Source: PoT sp049331405 (GTDB lineage Bacteria; Planctomycetota; Planctomycetia; Isosphaerales; Isosphaeraceae). From it: a stretch of DNA of 64,000 nt. Below are positions 26,582 to 36,017 of the stretch, one piece after another; the stretch's first letter is position 1; the number at the start of each line of letters is the position of its first letter. The translations under genes were made by a program, and so were the position numbers. Under the pieces are notes generated by a model. The model searched no databases. It saw nothing but the letters and a program-made list of their open reading frames with translations, and was not told the DNA's origin. The stretch lies in NCBI RefSeq assembly GCF_049331405.1, contig NZ_CP186274.1, forward strand, positions 4,340,001 to 4,404,000, in the 5' to 3' direction.

Positions 26582-27664
26582 ATGCAGACGGTGCGAGTCG
26601 GTCTCGTGGGATCGGGTTTCATCACGTCGATCCATTACGAGTCACTCCGGCGAGTGCTCGGCGCGGAGGTCTTTGCGGTGGCCTCGCCGAGCCCCGGCAA
26701 CGCCCAGCGTTTCGCGAGCGAACGTGGGATCCCACACGCCTTCACCGACGTCCGCGCGATGCTGGAACGCAAGGAAATCGACCTCGTCGTCCTCGGCCTG
26801 CCCAACGATCTGCACTGCCACACGGTTATCCAAGCGGCCGAGGCAGGCAAGCACGTCGTGGTCGAGAAGCCGATGGCCCTGAATGTCGCCGAGTGCGACC
26901 GCATGATCGCCGCCTGCGATAAGGCCGGGGTCTTCCTCGGCTACGCCGAGGAACTCTGCTTCGCACCCAAATATGTACGCCTCAAACAACTCGTTGATGA
27001 AGGGGCCCTCGGCAAGATCCACCTGGTGAAGCAGTCGGAGAAGCACGACGGCCCGCACGCAGGCTGGTTCTACGACACGGGGCGGAGCGGCGGCGGCGTC
27101 ACGTTCGACATGGGCTGCCATGCGGTCGAGTTTTTCCGCTGGATCCTCGGCAAGGACAAGCGTATCAACAGCGTTTACGCCCAGATGAACACGTACGTCC
27201 ACGGCGACGAAACGAATGGTGACGACGAGGCACTCCTGATTATGAACTTCGAGGGGGGAGCGGTCGGGCTCGCCGAGGAGAGCTGGACCAAACCCGGGGG
27301 CATGGACGATCGGGCCGAGGTCTTCGGGAGCGCCGGGCAGGCCTACGCCGATATCCTCTACGGGAATGCCCTCAGGACGTACTCCCATAACGGCTACGGC
27401 TACGCTGTGGAGAAGTCCGGGAGTACGCAAGGGTGGTCGTTCCCGATCTACGAGGAGATGTGGAACTACGGCTTCCCCCAGGAGATGGAGCACTTCGTCG
27501 ACTGCGTCCGCAACGGGGCTACGCCGACTGAGAATGGGCACGACGGCCGCGCGGTGGTCGAGGTGATCCACGCCCTGTACAAGTCGGCCGGCCTCGGACG
27601 AAAGGTCGATCTGCCGTTCAGGAGCGACGCATTACGCCCCATCGACCACTGGCGGCCGTCGTAA
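26582..27664 (+). CDS. Gfo/Idh/MocA-family NAD(P)-dependent oxidoreductase
   Basis: A 360-residue sugar- or inositol-type dehydrogenase. Residues 4-120 form the Rossmann domain with VGLVGSGFITSIHYE and the signature EKP (95-97, VVVEKPMALN). The catalytic domain follows with GGGVTFDMGCHAVEFFRWIL, where the histidine in this G-C-H region and neighbouring acids normally act. Length and motif order are typical. The ATG 26582 follows a plain AAGGACAC sequence. The gene sits between the ABM gene and the tandem hydrolase, a layout suggesting degradation of a polymer-derived compound. Substrate cannot be assigned. Confidence 0.9.
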   Translation: MQTVRVGLVGSGFITSIHYESLRRVLGAEVFAVASPSPGNAQRFASERGIPHAFTDVRAMLERKEIDLVVLGLPNDLHCHTVIQAAEAGKHVVVEKPMALNVAECDRMIAACDKAGVFLGYAEELCFAPKYVRLKQLVDEGALGKIHLVKQSEKHDGPHAGWFYDTGRSGGGVTFDMGCHAVEFFRWILGKDKRINSVYAQMNTYVHGDETNGDDEALLIMNFEGGAVGLAEESWTKPGGMDDRAEVFGSAGQAYADILYGNALRTYSHNGYGYAVEKSGSTQGWSFPIYEEMWNYGFPQEMEHFVDCVRNGATPTENGHDGRAVVEVIHALYKSAGLGRKVDLPFRSDALRPIDHWRPS

Positions 27665-27796
27665 AGGCTTGCCGCTCCTCGAAGTCGAGCCTTGCGGAGA
27701 GGGTTCCGACGGGTCATCTTGCTTGCCTGGGGACGCGGTCCAGCACTGCGTCCCGCCAGGTCAAGCCCCTGCCCACCTCCTCGGGAACGACTCGCC

Positions 27797-30133
27797 ATGC
27801 CGCATCCCCGCGCGTCGCTTTGCCTCGTGCTCCTGACCCTGAGCTTCGCCCCACCGGGTGCCCGGGCCCAGTCCCTCCCGGGCACCCAACCCTGGGAAGA
27901 CCGGGGCGACCCCGCCAAGGCGATGGTCGACGGGATCCATCGCTTCGCGGATCGCATGATCGCCACGAGCGGCGAACGCCGCAAAACAACGTCGAAGCCG
28001 GACTATTCCTCGACGGACGCCTACGAAAAGTCGGTGGCCCCCCGCCGCGAGCAACTCGCTAAAATCCTCGGAGCGGTCGGCCAGCGCGTGACCCCGGCAA
28101 CTCTCTCCTATGTCTCGAGCCCCGACTCACCGGCGAAGGTTGCCGAGACCGACGACTTCAGCGTCTTCGCCGTGACGTGGTCGGTGTATCCGGGGGTGGA
28201 AGCCGAGGGGCTCTGGCTCGAACCCAAAAAGGATGTTCGCGCCAACGTCGTGGCCCTGCCCGACTGCGACACGACCCCCGAGGAGTTCGCCGGCGTCGGT
28301 CAGGCCCACCTGCACGAATCCCAGGCCGCCCGCCTGCTCGTCAAGGCCGGTTGCCGCGTGCTGGTCCCGACCTTGCTCGACCGCTCGGATACGTTTTCGG
28401 GGAACCCGTCCGTCCGGATGACGAACCTGACGCACCGGGAATGGATCTATCGCCAGTCGTATGAGACCGGCCGGCATATCATCGGATATGAAGTCGACAA
28501 GGTCCGCTCCGCCATCGACTGGTTCTCAAGGCCGGGCCGGCCGGACCTGCCCATCGGCCTCGTCGGGTATGGAGAAGGAGGTCTCGTCGCGTTCTACGCC
28601 GGGGCCCTCGACACCAGGGCCGACGCCGTGTGGGTCGGCGGTTACTTCGGGCCGAGGGAGTCGGCCTGGTCGGAGCCGATCTACCGCAACGTCTGGAGCC
28701 TCTTAACCGAGTTCGGCGACGCCGAGGCCGCACGGCTAATCCTCCCCCGCAAGCTCGTAGTCGAGCCCGCCGCCGTCCCCGACATCAAAGGGCCTCCCCG
28801 TGCTCGCGATGGGCGGGCCGACGCCGCCTCGGGACGCCTGACGACCCCGGAGCCCGCCGCAATCGCCGCCGAGTTCGCTCGGCTTCAGGATGGCCTCCCG
28901 GCCGAGTTCCGCTCGAAGGCGTCCCTCCTCGAGCCGAAGAGTCCGGCCCCTGGCTTCAATCACGCCGACGAAGGGCGAAAACAATTCCTCCTCGCCTTGC
29001 TCCCGACCGGGGATGCGAAAGCCGAAGGCCAGGACACCGCATTGAACACCGAGAAGCCCCTTTTCGATGCCCGGCCTCACTTCGACACCAAGGCGCGGAT
29101 GAAGCGTCAGGTCCAGCAACTGAGCGACTACACCCAGGCTATTCTCAGGACGTCGGAGCTACGCCGCTACGCATACTGGGCGCCGGCCGATATGAAGTCG
29201 CCCGAAGCCTGGGCAAAAAGCACCGAGGCCTATCGCGAGGCCTTTCACGCCGAGTTGATCGGCAAGCTCCCGCCGGCGAGCGAGCCTCTCTCGGCCAAGA
29301 CCGTCAAGCTCTTCGACACGGAGATGTGGGTTGGCTACGGCGTCCAGCTCCCCGTCTGGCCCGATGTGCCGGCTTCGGGGATCTTGCTGCTCCCCAAGGA
29401 TTTGCAGCCAGGCGAGAAGCGCCCGGTGGTCGTCTGCCAGCATGGGTTGGAAGGGAGGCCCGAGGACGTGGTCGATCCCAAGATCAAGTCGGTCTACCAT
29501 TCCTACGCGGCGCAGTTGGCCGACAAAGGGTATGTCGTCTACGCCCCGCAGAATCCGTACATCGGCCACGACCACTTCCGGCTGATCCAACGTAAGCTCA
29601 ACCCGCTGAAAGCCTCGCTCTTCTCCGTAATCGTCCGTCAGCATGAGCGGACGCTCGAGTGGTTGGCGACGCTCCCCAACGTCGACCCCTCCCGGATCGC
29701 CTTCTACGGGCTCTCCTATGGCGGCAAGACCGCGATGCGGGTCCCGGCCATCCTCAAAGGCTACTGCTTGTCGATCTGCTCGGCCGACTTTAACGAGTGG
29801 GTCGTGAAGAATACGAACCTCGAGCGGCCGACGAGTTACATGTTCACGATCGAATATGACATGTACGAATTCGGCCTCGCCGAGCGCTTCAATTACGCCG
29901 AGATGGCCAACCTGATCGCGCCGAGGCCGTTCCAGGTGGAGCGCGGGCACTCCGACGCCGTCGGCTATGACGAGTGGATCGGCTACGAATATATGAAGGT
30001 GAAGCGTACCTTCGACACACTCGGCCTCGCCGATCGCGTCGACATCGCGCTCTTTAACGGGGGGCATCAGATTGAGGGAACCGGCACCTTCCCGTTCCTG
30101 GCCAGGCATTTGAACTGGCCCAGGGGTCGCTGA
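27797..30133 (+). CDS. Tandem alpha/beta-hydrolase protein, N-terminal copy degenerate
   Basis: A 778-residue secreted protein with two hydrolase domains. Residues 1-24 are a signal peptide ending GARAQ. The N-terminal domain (about 90-330) has GYGEGG where a hydrolase has GxSxG, with Glu260 in the nucleophile position, so it is probably not catalytic. The C-terminal domain (about 480-770) has the intact elbow GLSYGG with Ser640, a likely acid in the RGHSDAVGYDEW region, and a C-terminal NGGHQIEGTGTF histidine. The family resembles acetyl xylan esterases or dipeptidyl peptidases. The ATG 27797 is preferred over the upstream extension, which lacks a signal. Substrate unknown. Confidence 0.75.
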   Translation: MPHPRASLCLVLLTLSFAPPGARAQSLPGTQPWEDRGDPAKAMVDGIHRFADRMIATSGERRKTTSKPDYSSTDAYEKSVAPRREQLAKILGAVGQRVTPATLSYVSSPDSPAKVAETDDFSVFAVTWSVYPGVEAEGLWLEPKKDVRANVVALPDCDTTPEEFAGVGQAHLHESQAARLLVKAGCRVLVPTLLDRSDTFSGNPSVRMTNLTHREWIYRQSYETGRHIIGYEVDKVRSAIDWFSRPGRPDLPIGLVGYGEGGLVAFYAGALDTRADAVWVGGYFGPRESAWSEPIYRNVWSLLTEFGDAEAARLILPRKLVVEPAAVPDIKGPPRARDGRADAASGRLTTPEPAAIAAEFARLQDGLPAEFRSKASLLEPKSPAPGFNHADEGRKQFLLALLPTGDAKAEGQDTALNTEKPLFDARPHFDTKARMKRQVQQLSDYTQAILRTSELRRYAYWAPADMKSPEAWAKSTEAYREAFHAELIGKLPPASEPLSAKTVKLFDTEMWVGYGVQLPVWPDVPASGILLLPKDLQPGEKRPVVVCQHGLEGRPEDVVDPKIKSVYHSYAAQLADKGYVVYAPQNPYIGHDHFRLIQRKLNPLKASLFSVIVRQHERTLEWLATLPNVDPSRIAFYGLSYGGKTAMRVPAILKGYCLSICSADFNEWVVKNTNLERPTSYMFTIEYDMYEFGLAERFNYAEMANLIAPRPFQVERGHSDAVGYDEWIGYEYMKVKRTFDTLGLADRVDIALFNGGHQIEGTGTFPFLARHLNWPRGR

Positions 30134-30144
30134 CGAACGCGTTT

Positions 30145-30170
30145 CGAGCCGGGTCGAGAGGCCCGGCTCG
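30145..30170 (+). terminator. Terminator-like hairpin after the hydrolase gene
   Basis: CGAGCCGGG (30145-30153) pairs with CCCGGCTCG (30162-30170) around an 8-base loop, 11 bases after the stop. No strong U-tract follows. Confidence 0.45.
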
Positions 30171-30269
30171 CAAGCTAAGGGCGCCGGAAGATGGACACTC
30201 CTTGCCCAAACGATCGGGTCGACGTCCAGCATCTGGACGTCGACCGCCGTTTGCTGTTTCCGTTTCGGT

Positions 30270-30653
30270 TCAAACCTGGGGCTGGGAATCCCAGCGTTTC
30301 AGGATCCTGTCGAGGGACTTGACGGCCTCTTCGAGGCGGTGCTTGTCCTCTTCGTAGAGGTCGCCGGTTTCTCCGGGGAGGCGGCGGACGCAGTCGGCCA
30401 CCTGATCGCGGGCGCCGAGCATCTGCGAGTAGAGGCGGTTGAAGGCATCGCGGTTGGGGCCGGCGGCCAGGACAACGATCTTCTGCTTCACCACCGCGAT
30501 CCGCTGGTCGCAGCTCTTGAGTACGCCTTCCCAGTGGGGCCGTTCGTGGATATGCACCCGTTGGGGGTACGACGGATTCTTGAGGGGGTTGGCGGGCTGC
30601 GTCTTCACTTGGAGGTCGGTGCCCCCAGGGGCTGCGGACTGCGAGTTCGACAC
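30270..30653 (-). CDS. Hypothetical protein, 127 aa
   Basis: A 127-residue protein, probably cytoplasmic, of unknown function. The first 30 residues are polar and likely disordered, and the remainder looks helical with regular charge: CDQRIAVVKQKIVVLAAGP, then RLYSQMLGARDQVADCVRRLPGETGDLYEEDKHRLEEAVKSLDRILKRW. No motif is recognised. The start is a GTG at 30653 with GGGAG about 7 bases upstream on the minus strand. It is divergent from the PVC cytochrome gene with 201 bases between them. Confidence 0.65.
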   Translation of the reverse strand: MSNSQSAAPGGTDLQVKTQPANPLKNPSYPQRVHIHERPHWEGVLKSCDQRIAVVKQKIVVLAAGPNRDAFNRLYSQMLGARDQVADCVRRLPGETGDLYEEDKHRLEEAVKSLDRILKRWDSQPQV

Positions 30654-30669
30654 GTCGAAACTCCCAACG

Positions 30670-30699
30670 TTGATGAGGACAAGTCGGTTCCGCTACAAT
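30670..30699 (+). promoter_or_regulatory. Possible sigma-70-type promoter for the PVC cytochrome gene
   Basis: TTGATG (30670-30675) and TACAAT (30694-30699) are separated by 18 bases, a sigma-70-like layout about 155 bases upstream of the ATG at 30855. Consensus match is partial, so this is tentative. Confidence 0.35.
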
Positions 30700-30854
30700 T
30701 CTGCCGAAAATGCCCCCCGGACTCCAGAGCATCCTCCGTATTGATCCGCCCATCTCGGGAGAAAGCCTGGCACGATCGGGAAAAGGCCCGTCATCAATGA
30801 CGGTCCCTGCCTCCTTCCCGCAGGCGTCCAAGGCCGGTCGAGGATTCCGCACTC

Positions 30855-33800
30855 ATGAGATGTTCCCTCGCGCTTGCGACACTCGCAGTCTTCGGCCTAC
30901 CCGTGCTCACAAAGGCGGCGGATGAAGCCCCCTTGCCGGTTGTCCCCGACGGCTGGAAGATTCGCCTGGCCGCCCAGGCCCCCGAGATTCTCTTCCCCAC
31001 CGCGATCGTCTCCGGTCCTGATGGAACCTTGTACATCGGCCAGGACCCGATGGACATGCCCGGCCCGCCGACCCAGCCGATCGACTCGATCCTCGCCTGG
31101 AAGGACGGCAAGTCGACCGTCTTCGCCGACAAACTCTGGGCCGTCATGGGGCTCGAGTGGGCCGACGGTGTCCTCTACGTCGTCCACGCTCCGTACCTCT
31201 CGGCCTTCCGCGACACCAACGGCGACGGCAAGGCCGACGAACGCACCGACCTCATGACGGGCCTCGGCCCCAAGCTGCCGGGCTTCAGCGGGATCAACGA
31301 CCACGTTCCCTCGGGCCTGCGCCTGGGTATGGACGGATTCCTCTACATCGCCGTCGGCGACAAGGGGATCCCCAAGGGGATTGGCAAGGACGGAAAGACC
31401 ATCCAACTGTTCGGGGGCGGCGTAATCCGGATCCGACCCGACGGCACGGACCTGGAAGTGGTCTCAACCGGGGAGAGAAACCCGCTCTCCGTCGCCCTGA
31501 CTGCCCGCGATGATGTTTTCACCTACGGCAACGACGACGACAGCAAGAAATGGCCGAACAGCCTGACGCACCACATCGTCGGAGCCCACTACGGCTATCC
31601 CTACGAGTTCCTCACCGCCCCCTGGCGTACCTTGCCCATCACGGCCGGGCAACTCGGCGGCTCGGGGACGCAGAGCGTCTGCTACAACGAGGCGGGCCTC
31701 CCCGCGTCTTACGTGGGGAACCTCTTCACGTGCGACTGGGGACTCTCCACGGTCTTCCGCTATGAGATCGCCAAGGAAGGGGCGACCTTCCGCGTCGTCA
31801 AGAAATCCGAGTTCATCACCAAGGGGGAACTCAAGGACTTCCGCCCCTTCTCCATCGCCGTCTCCAACGACGGAGCAGGCTTCTGGCTCGTCGACTGGGC
31901 CTTCAACGGCTGGCTCGCCAATGGCCCCAAGACCGGCCGACTGTATCAACTGACGTATGAAGGGTCGGACAAGCCAAGCCTTGCGAATCAGCCTGCGAAA
32001 GATGCCCCCTCTCGCCTGAAGGCCCTCGACCACCCTGCCCTGTCGGTGCGATCCGAAGCCCAGCGAGCCCTATCCCGTGAGGGCAAGGCTCAACTCGGCG
32101 CACTCGAGAGCCGGCTCAAGCAGTCGGAACCGGGCAACGGTCGGATCCACGCCCTCTGGGCCCTGGACGCCACGGAGCTGCCCGAGGCCCGAAAGGCGAT
32201 CCGCAATGCCCTGACCGACGCCTATCCTGACGTCCGGCTCCAGGCGGCACGAAGCGTCGGGATCCGCAGGGACCGCGAGGCCGCGGCGACTCTGTCGAAC
32301 CTCCTGAAAGACGAGGACGCCGCCGTGAGGCGCGAGGCCGCCATCGCCGTCGGGCGTCTTGGACTGCCGGGCGCCAGGCCTCAGCTCATCGCCTCGCTCG
32401 GCGATCCCGACCCCTTTGTTGCCTGGTCGATACGCAAGGCGATCCGGACGCTCCAGGCCTGGGATGAGTCGGCACTCGCGGCGGCCCTCGACGACCCCAG
32501 CCGTCGCGAGTCTGCCCTCTCGCTGATGGATGAGGCCTGGTCGATGCCCGTGGTGAAAGCCCTCGGCCGGTCTCTCGGCCAACTCGATTCGGCGGAGACC
32601 CGTACTCGCGTCGCAACCGTCCTCTCCGGCCTCTATCGCCAGTATCCCGAGTGGACCGGAGCCTGGTTCGGCACGAACCCGTTGGCCGGTGAGTTCCCCC
32701 AGAAAACGCGTGATTGGAACCCGGAAGCCATGGCCGCCGTGCTGGCGGGGCTCGAGCAAGCCGCGTCTGATCGCGATGCCGGCGTCCGCCTTGCCGCGGT
32801 CAAGGGCTTGAAGGGTGTCGGCAAGGCCGCGGCCCCTGCCTTGCGGAATCGGCTGACGCGCGAGGCTGATGAGGGCGTTCTGACGGCGGTCGTCCAGGCT
32901 ATCGGTTCGCTCAATGACATCGATTCGATCCCGGCCCTCGCCAGTCTCGCCCAAGATTCCAAAAAAGCAGAGCCGGTCCGAGTGGCCGCGGTGGATGGGC
33001 TGTCGGCCCTGGGGACGCCACCCGCTCTGCGAGCCAGACTCTCCCTCGTCTACGCGCAGCAGACCCCGGCTTCGCTGGTGGCCAGGGCCTTGCCCTCGCT
33101 CGGTCGCTCCGGGATCCTCCCAGCGAACGACCTGGCCGACTTCCTCAACAAGCCAGAACCCGCTGTTCGGGCGGCGGCACTCCTTGCGCTCGATCCGAAG
33201 CAGCGGATCCCCGAGGAGGTGAAGACGGCCGTGGCCGATCGGCTCAACGACGCATCCCCCGCCGTCCGCAGCGCCGCCATCGAGATGACGGCGCAGCTCA
33301 AAATCCAGGAGGCCGTGCCGAAGCTCCTGGCGGTTGCCAACGAAGAGGCCTTCCGCACCGAGGCGACGCTCGCGCTCTGCACGTTCGCCGATCCCCAGGC
33401 GTTGCCCGTCTACCTCGCCGCGATCCAGGATCGGAACCCGGCCCTCCGCCAGCAGGGGGAAAAAGCCTTGTTGACGATCCGCGACTTCGTGAGGCCCGAC
33501 CTCGAGAAAGAGGCCACATCCCAGCGCCTCAGCGGCCCGGCCGCGGTCGCCCTGGAGCGCGTCCTCACTCGGTTCCGCCCACTCACCGACTGGAGAGTCG
33601 TCGGGCCATTCGCGAGAACGACTCCGCGCGTCTTCGTCGGGGAGCGTACCATCGACTTCGATCGGACCTACAACGGCGTCGAAGGCCGCGCGATCCGCTG
33701 GACGCCCCGCGCGGGTGATCCCAAGACGGGGCGCGTCGTCCTCGACGACTTCAAGGAAGGCTCAGGCGACAAGGGGGGCTTCGGCTACGACAAGAACGGG

Positions 33801-34580
33801 ACGCCCGACCTCTGCTCGTTCGGCTACATCGAGATCGACTCGGCCGAGGATCGCCCCGCCTTGCTGCTCGTCGGATCGAGCGGGACGATCACGCTGACCC
33901 TGAACGAGGCGAGCATCCACACCTATCGCAATTTCGCGGGCCGGCCCTACTCGCCCGAGTCGGACCTCGTCCGGGTGATGCTCAAGAAGGGGAAGAACCG
34001 CTTGCTGGCCACCTCGCGTCAGGGGATCGGCCTCTGGTCGTTCAGCGTGCAGGTCTCGGATCCCCTAGCCCCGACGCTCATGGCCAAGGGGGCCGACTCG
34101 GTCACGGAGAAGCTCCGAAACTACGCGCTCGGCCATGAAGGGGACCCGCGCAACGGCGAGTCCCTCTTCTTCGACCCCAAGGGGATCTCCTGCGGCAAAT
34201 GCCACGCGGCGGGGGGCCGTGGGACCGCCAACGTCGGCCCCGACCTCACCGGTCTCGCGCTCAAATATGATAAGGCCGAGTTGATCCGCTCGGTCCTCGA
34301 ACCCTCGTCCCGTATCGCGACCGGGTATCAACCCGTGCTCGTGGCCCTGACGGATGGGAAGGTCGTGACGGGCCTGATCCGCTCCGAAACGGAGTCGCAC
34401 CTGGAACTCGTCGACGCCGAGGCCAGGCTGACGAAGGTCCCCAAGGAAGACATCGAAGACCGGCGCGTGACCGACGTCTCCCTGATGCCCGGCGGCCTCG
34501 TGGATACCCTGTCGGTCGTCGAGTTCGCCGACCTCGTCGCCTACCTGCAGTCGTTGAAGGCGGCGACGGTCCCGAAATAG
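30855..34580 (+). CDS. PVC-type membrane-bound dehydrogenase with HEAT repeats and cytochrome c domain
   Basis: A 1241-residue secreted protein. Residues 1-21 are a signal peptide. Residues 25-390 form a sorbosone/glucose-dehydrogenase-like beta-propeller. Residues about 395-890 are HEAT-like repeats with recurring LKD-AAVRREAAIAVGRLG patterns. Residues 905-1080 form a beta-sandwich (GYIEIDSAEDRPALLLVGSSGTITLTLN). The end is a cytochrome c domain with C1113GKCH1117 and the planctomycete heme-domain signature NVGPDLTGLALKYD, then LIRSVLEPSSRIATGYQ. These proteins are abundant in planctomycetes; the oxidised substrate is generally unknown. The gene starts with a signal peptide at ATG 30855 and is monocistronic. 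Confidence 0.92.
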   Translation: MRCSLALATLAVFGLPVLTKAADEAPLPVVPDGWKIRLAAQAPEILFPTAIVSGPDGTLYIGQDPMDMPGPPTQPIDSILAWKDGKSTVFADKLWAVMGLEWADGVLYVVHAPYLSAFRDTNGDGKADERTDLMTGLGPKLPGFSGINDHVPSGLRLGMDGFLYIAVGDKGIPKGIGKDGKTIQLFGGGVIRIRPDGTDLEVVSTGERNPLSVALTARDDVFTYGNDDDSKKWPNSLTHHIVGAHYGYPYEFLTAPWRTLPITAGQLGGSGTQSVCYNEAGLPASYVGNLFTCDWGLSTVFRYEIAKEGATFRVVKKSEFITKGELKDFRPFSIAVSNDGAGFWLVDWAFNGWLANGPKTGRLYQLTYEGSDKPSLANQPAKDAPSRLKALDHPALSVRSEAQRALSREGKAQLGALESRLKQSEPGNGRIHALWALDATELPEARKAIRNALTDAYPDVRLQAARSVGIRRDREAAATLSNLLKDEDAAVRREAAIAVGRLGLPGARPQLIASLGDPDPFVAWSIRKAIRTLQAWDESALAAALDDPSRRESALSLMDEAWSMPVVKALGRSLGQLDSAETRTRVATVLSGLYRQYPEWTGAWFGTNPLAGEFPQKTRDWNPEAMAAVLAGLEQAASDRDAGVRLAAVKGLKGVGKAAAPALRNRLTREADEGVLTAVVQAIGSLNDIDSIPALASLAQDSKKAEPVRVAAVDGLSALGTPPALRARLSLVYAQQTPASLVARALPSLGRSGILPANDLADFLNKPEPAVRAAALLALDPKQRIPEEVKTAVADRLNDASPAVRSAAIEMTAQLKIQEAVPKLLAVANEEAFRTEATLALCTFADPQALPVYLAAIQDRNPALRQQGEKALLTIRDFVRPDLEKEATSQRLSGPAAVALERVLTRFRPLTDWRVVGPFARTTPRVFVGERTIDFDRTYNGVEGRAIRWTPRAGDPKTGRVVLDDFKEGSGDKGGFGYDKNGTPDLCSFGYIEIDSAEDRPALLLVGSSGTITLTLNEASIHTYRNFAGRPYSPESDLVRVMLKKGKNRLLATSRQGIGLWSFSVQVSDPLAPTLMAKGADSVTEKLRNYALGHEGDPRNGESLFFDPKGISCGKCHAAGGRGTANVGPDLTGLALKYDKAELIRSVLEPSSRIATGYQPVLVALTDGKVVTGLIRSETESHLELVDAEARLTKVPKEDIEDRRVTDVSLMPGGLVDTLSVVEFADLVAYLQSLKAATVPK

Positions 34581-34591
34581 GCTGGCATGTT

Positions 34592-34626
34592 CGGGCGATC
34601 ATGCCAGCGATTCGCATGATCGCCCG
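34592..34626. terminator. Bidirectional terminator between the cytochrome gene and kdsB
   Basis: CGGGCGATCATG (34592-34603) pairs with CATGATCGCCCG (34615-34626), a perfect 12-base stem with an 11-base loop between two convergent genes. Confidence 0.65.
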
Positions 34627-34638
34627 GCGGGCCGAGGC

Positions 34639-35391
34639 TCAGGAAGTCCGCGCCTTCATTCTCTCGACGAAGGCGCGGTAGTCCTCGGGTGTGTCGATGC
34701 CGATGCTAGGCTCGTCGACGATCCCGACGGCGATGCGATGCCCCGCCTCGAGGACGCGGAGTTGCTCGAGCTTCTCTCTCTGCTCGAGCGGCGACTGCGG
34801 CATCGACGCGTATTGCAGCAAGAAGTCCCTGCGATACGCATAGAGCCCCAGATGTAAATACGCGACGATCTCATCGGAGCCGACCGCGGGCAGGCCATCG
34901 CGATGGCAGGGGATCGGGCTCCTCGAGAAGTAGAGGGCGTGCCCCGCCGTTGCGCGCACGACCTTGACGCAGGCCGGGTCGCGATAGACGGACTCGGTGC
35001 GGATCGGCGTGGCGAGGGTCGACATCGAGGCCGAAGGGTCGTCCTCGAGCATGGAGACGACGAGGTCGAGGGCTTCGCCCTGGATCTCGGGCTCGTCCCC
35101 CTGCAGGTTCACGATGATCCTGGCATCGGGATACGCCGCGGCGACCTCGGCCACGCGGTCGGTGCCGCTGGGGTGGTCGGCACGCGTCATCGCATATTCA
35201 CCGCCGAATGCTTCGATGGCTTTACCGATGCGGATATCATCGGTCGCGACGATGATGCGGCTGATGCGTTTTGAGGTGCGGGCGGCCTCGACCACGTGCT
35301 GGATCAGGGGTCGGCCGGTTTCGGCTAGGAGGGGTTTGCCGGGCAGTCGGGTTGATCCGAATCGCGCCGGGATCACAGCGAGGATTTCCAT
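34639..35391 (-). CDS. kdsB: 3-deoxy-manno-octulosonate cytidylyltransferase (CMP-Kdo synthetase)
   Basis: A 250-residue cytoplasmic enzyme that activates Kdo as CMP-Kdo for lipopolysaccharide core synthesis. It starts MEILAVIPARFGSTRLPGKPL, the nucleotide-binding loop of this family. Later landmarks are IIVATDDIRI, HPSGTDRVAEVA, IVNLQGDEPEI, YFSRSPIPCHRD, LGLYAYRRDFL and the C-terminal EQLRVLEAGHRIAVGIVDEPSIGIDTPEDYR. Length is near that of E. coli KdsB, 248. ATG 35391 is preferred; the longer frame upstream has no support. It indicates that this organism makes a Kdo-containing lipopolysaccharide. It is a single-gene unit. Confidence 0.95.
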   Translation of the reverse strand: MEILAVIPARFGSTRLPGKPLLAETGRPLIQHVVEAARTSKRISRIIVATDDIRIGKAIEAFGGEYAMTRADHPSGTDRVAEVAAAYPDARIIVNLQGDEPEIQGEALDLVVSMLEDDPSASMSTLATPIRTESVYRDPACVKVVRATAGHALYFSRSPIPCHRDGLPAVGSDEIVAYLHLGLYAYRRDFLLQYASMPQSPLEQREKLEQLRVLEAGHRIAVGIVDEPSIGIDTPEDYRAFVERMKARTS

Positions 35392-36017
35392 GTTTCGTCG
35401 AAAACTCCCCCTCGAGTTCGTCCGATACAAGGGGCACTGAGCGAAGGTCGCCTCCCACCGAACCCCTACAAGGAAGTCCACTATAGCCGAGTCCGTTGCG
35501 GACGCAACGCCAAGGCTGAGCGGCGATGGAGTCCGGGAAAAGGCGTCAAAACAACAATATCCGTAGATGTGTCGTCGTGGCCTGGTACACGCGACCCGGC
35601 GGCCTCCCGGAGGGAGGGCGTCGAGCCTTCGTCGGACCATGTCGTCTGGCCCCCGCAGGATGCGGTCTCGGACGGATCTGCTCGGCCCATGGATGGCGGC
35701 GAGTCCCCTCGTCGCGTACGCGGGCCGAATTGTGGGCAGGGCGGCAGGAATCGACCTTATCGGTTGCTCCCCCCGTCAGCGGGCACGGGAACCACGCGGC
35801 ATGAACGCCGCCACGCGTTCCCCGAATTCGCCATTATCAACTATTGCTTGCGCTCTGTCCGTATCGAAGTCGTTGATTTTGACTTCGACGGCCGCGTTCC
35901 GCGCCGGGTGTCCCGAGGACCCCGCACGGTCTGCGCCAAGGAAGGGGGGCGTTCACAACCGAATCGCTGGGGCGACCATATCCAATGGCATGGCGGTCGT
36001 CCGGGGAGGTTGAATTC
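35392..36017. other. Intergenic region, no gene supported
   Basis: 626 bases. Open frames are Arg/Pro-rich shadows without starts. A GGGGAGG site at 36003-36009 belongs to the protease gene. No tRNA or clear hairpin seen. Confidence 0.4.

Noticed and set aside
35567..36013. Several overlapping frames between kdsB and the protease gene
   Set aside because: Translations are Arg/Pro/Gly-rich with no start signal, as expected of GC-rich non-coding DNA.
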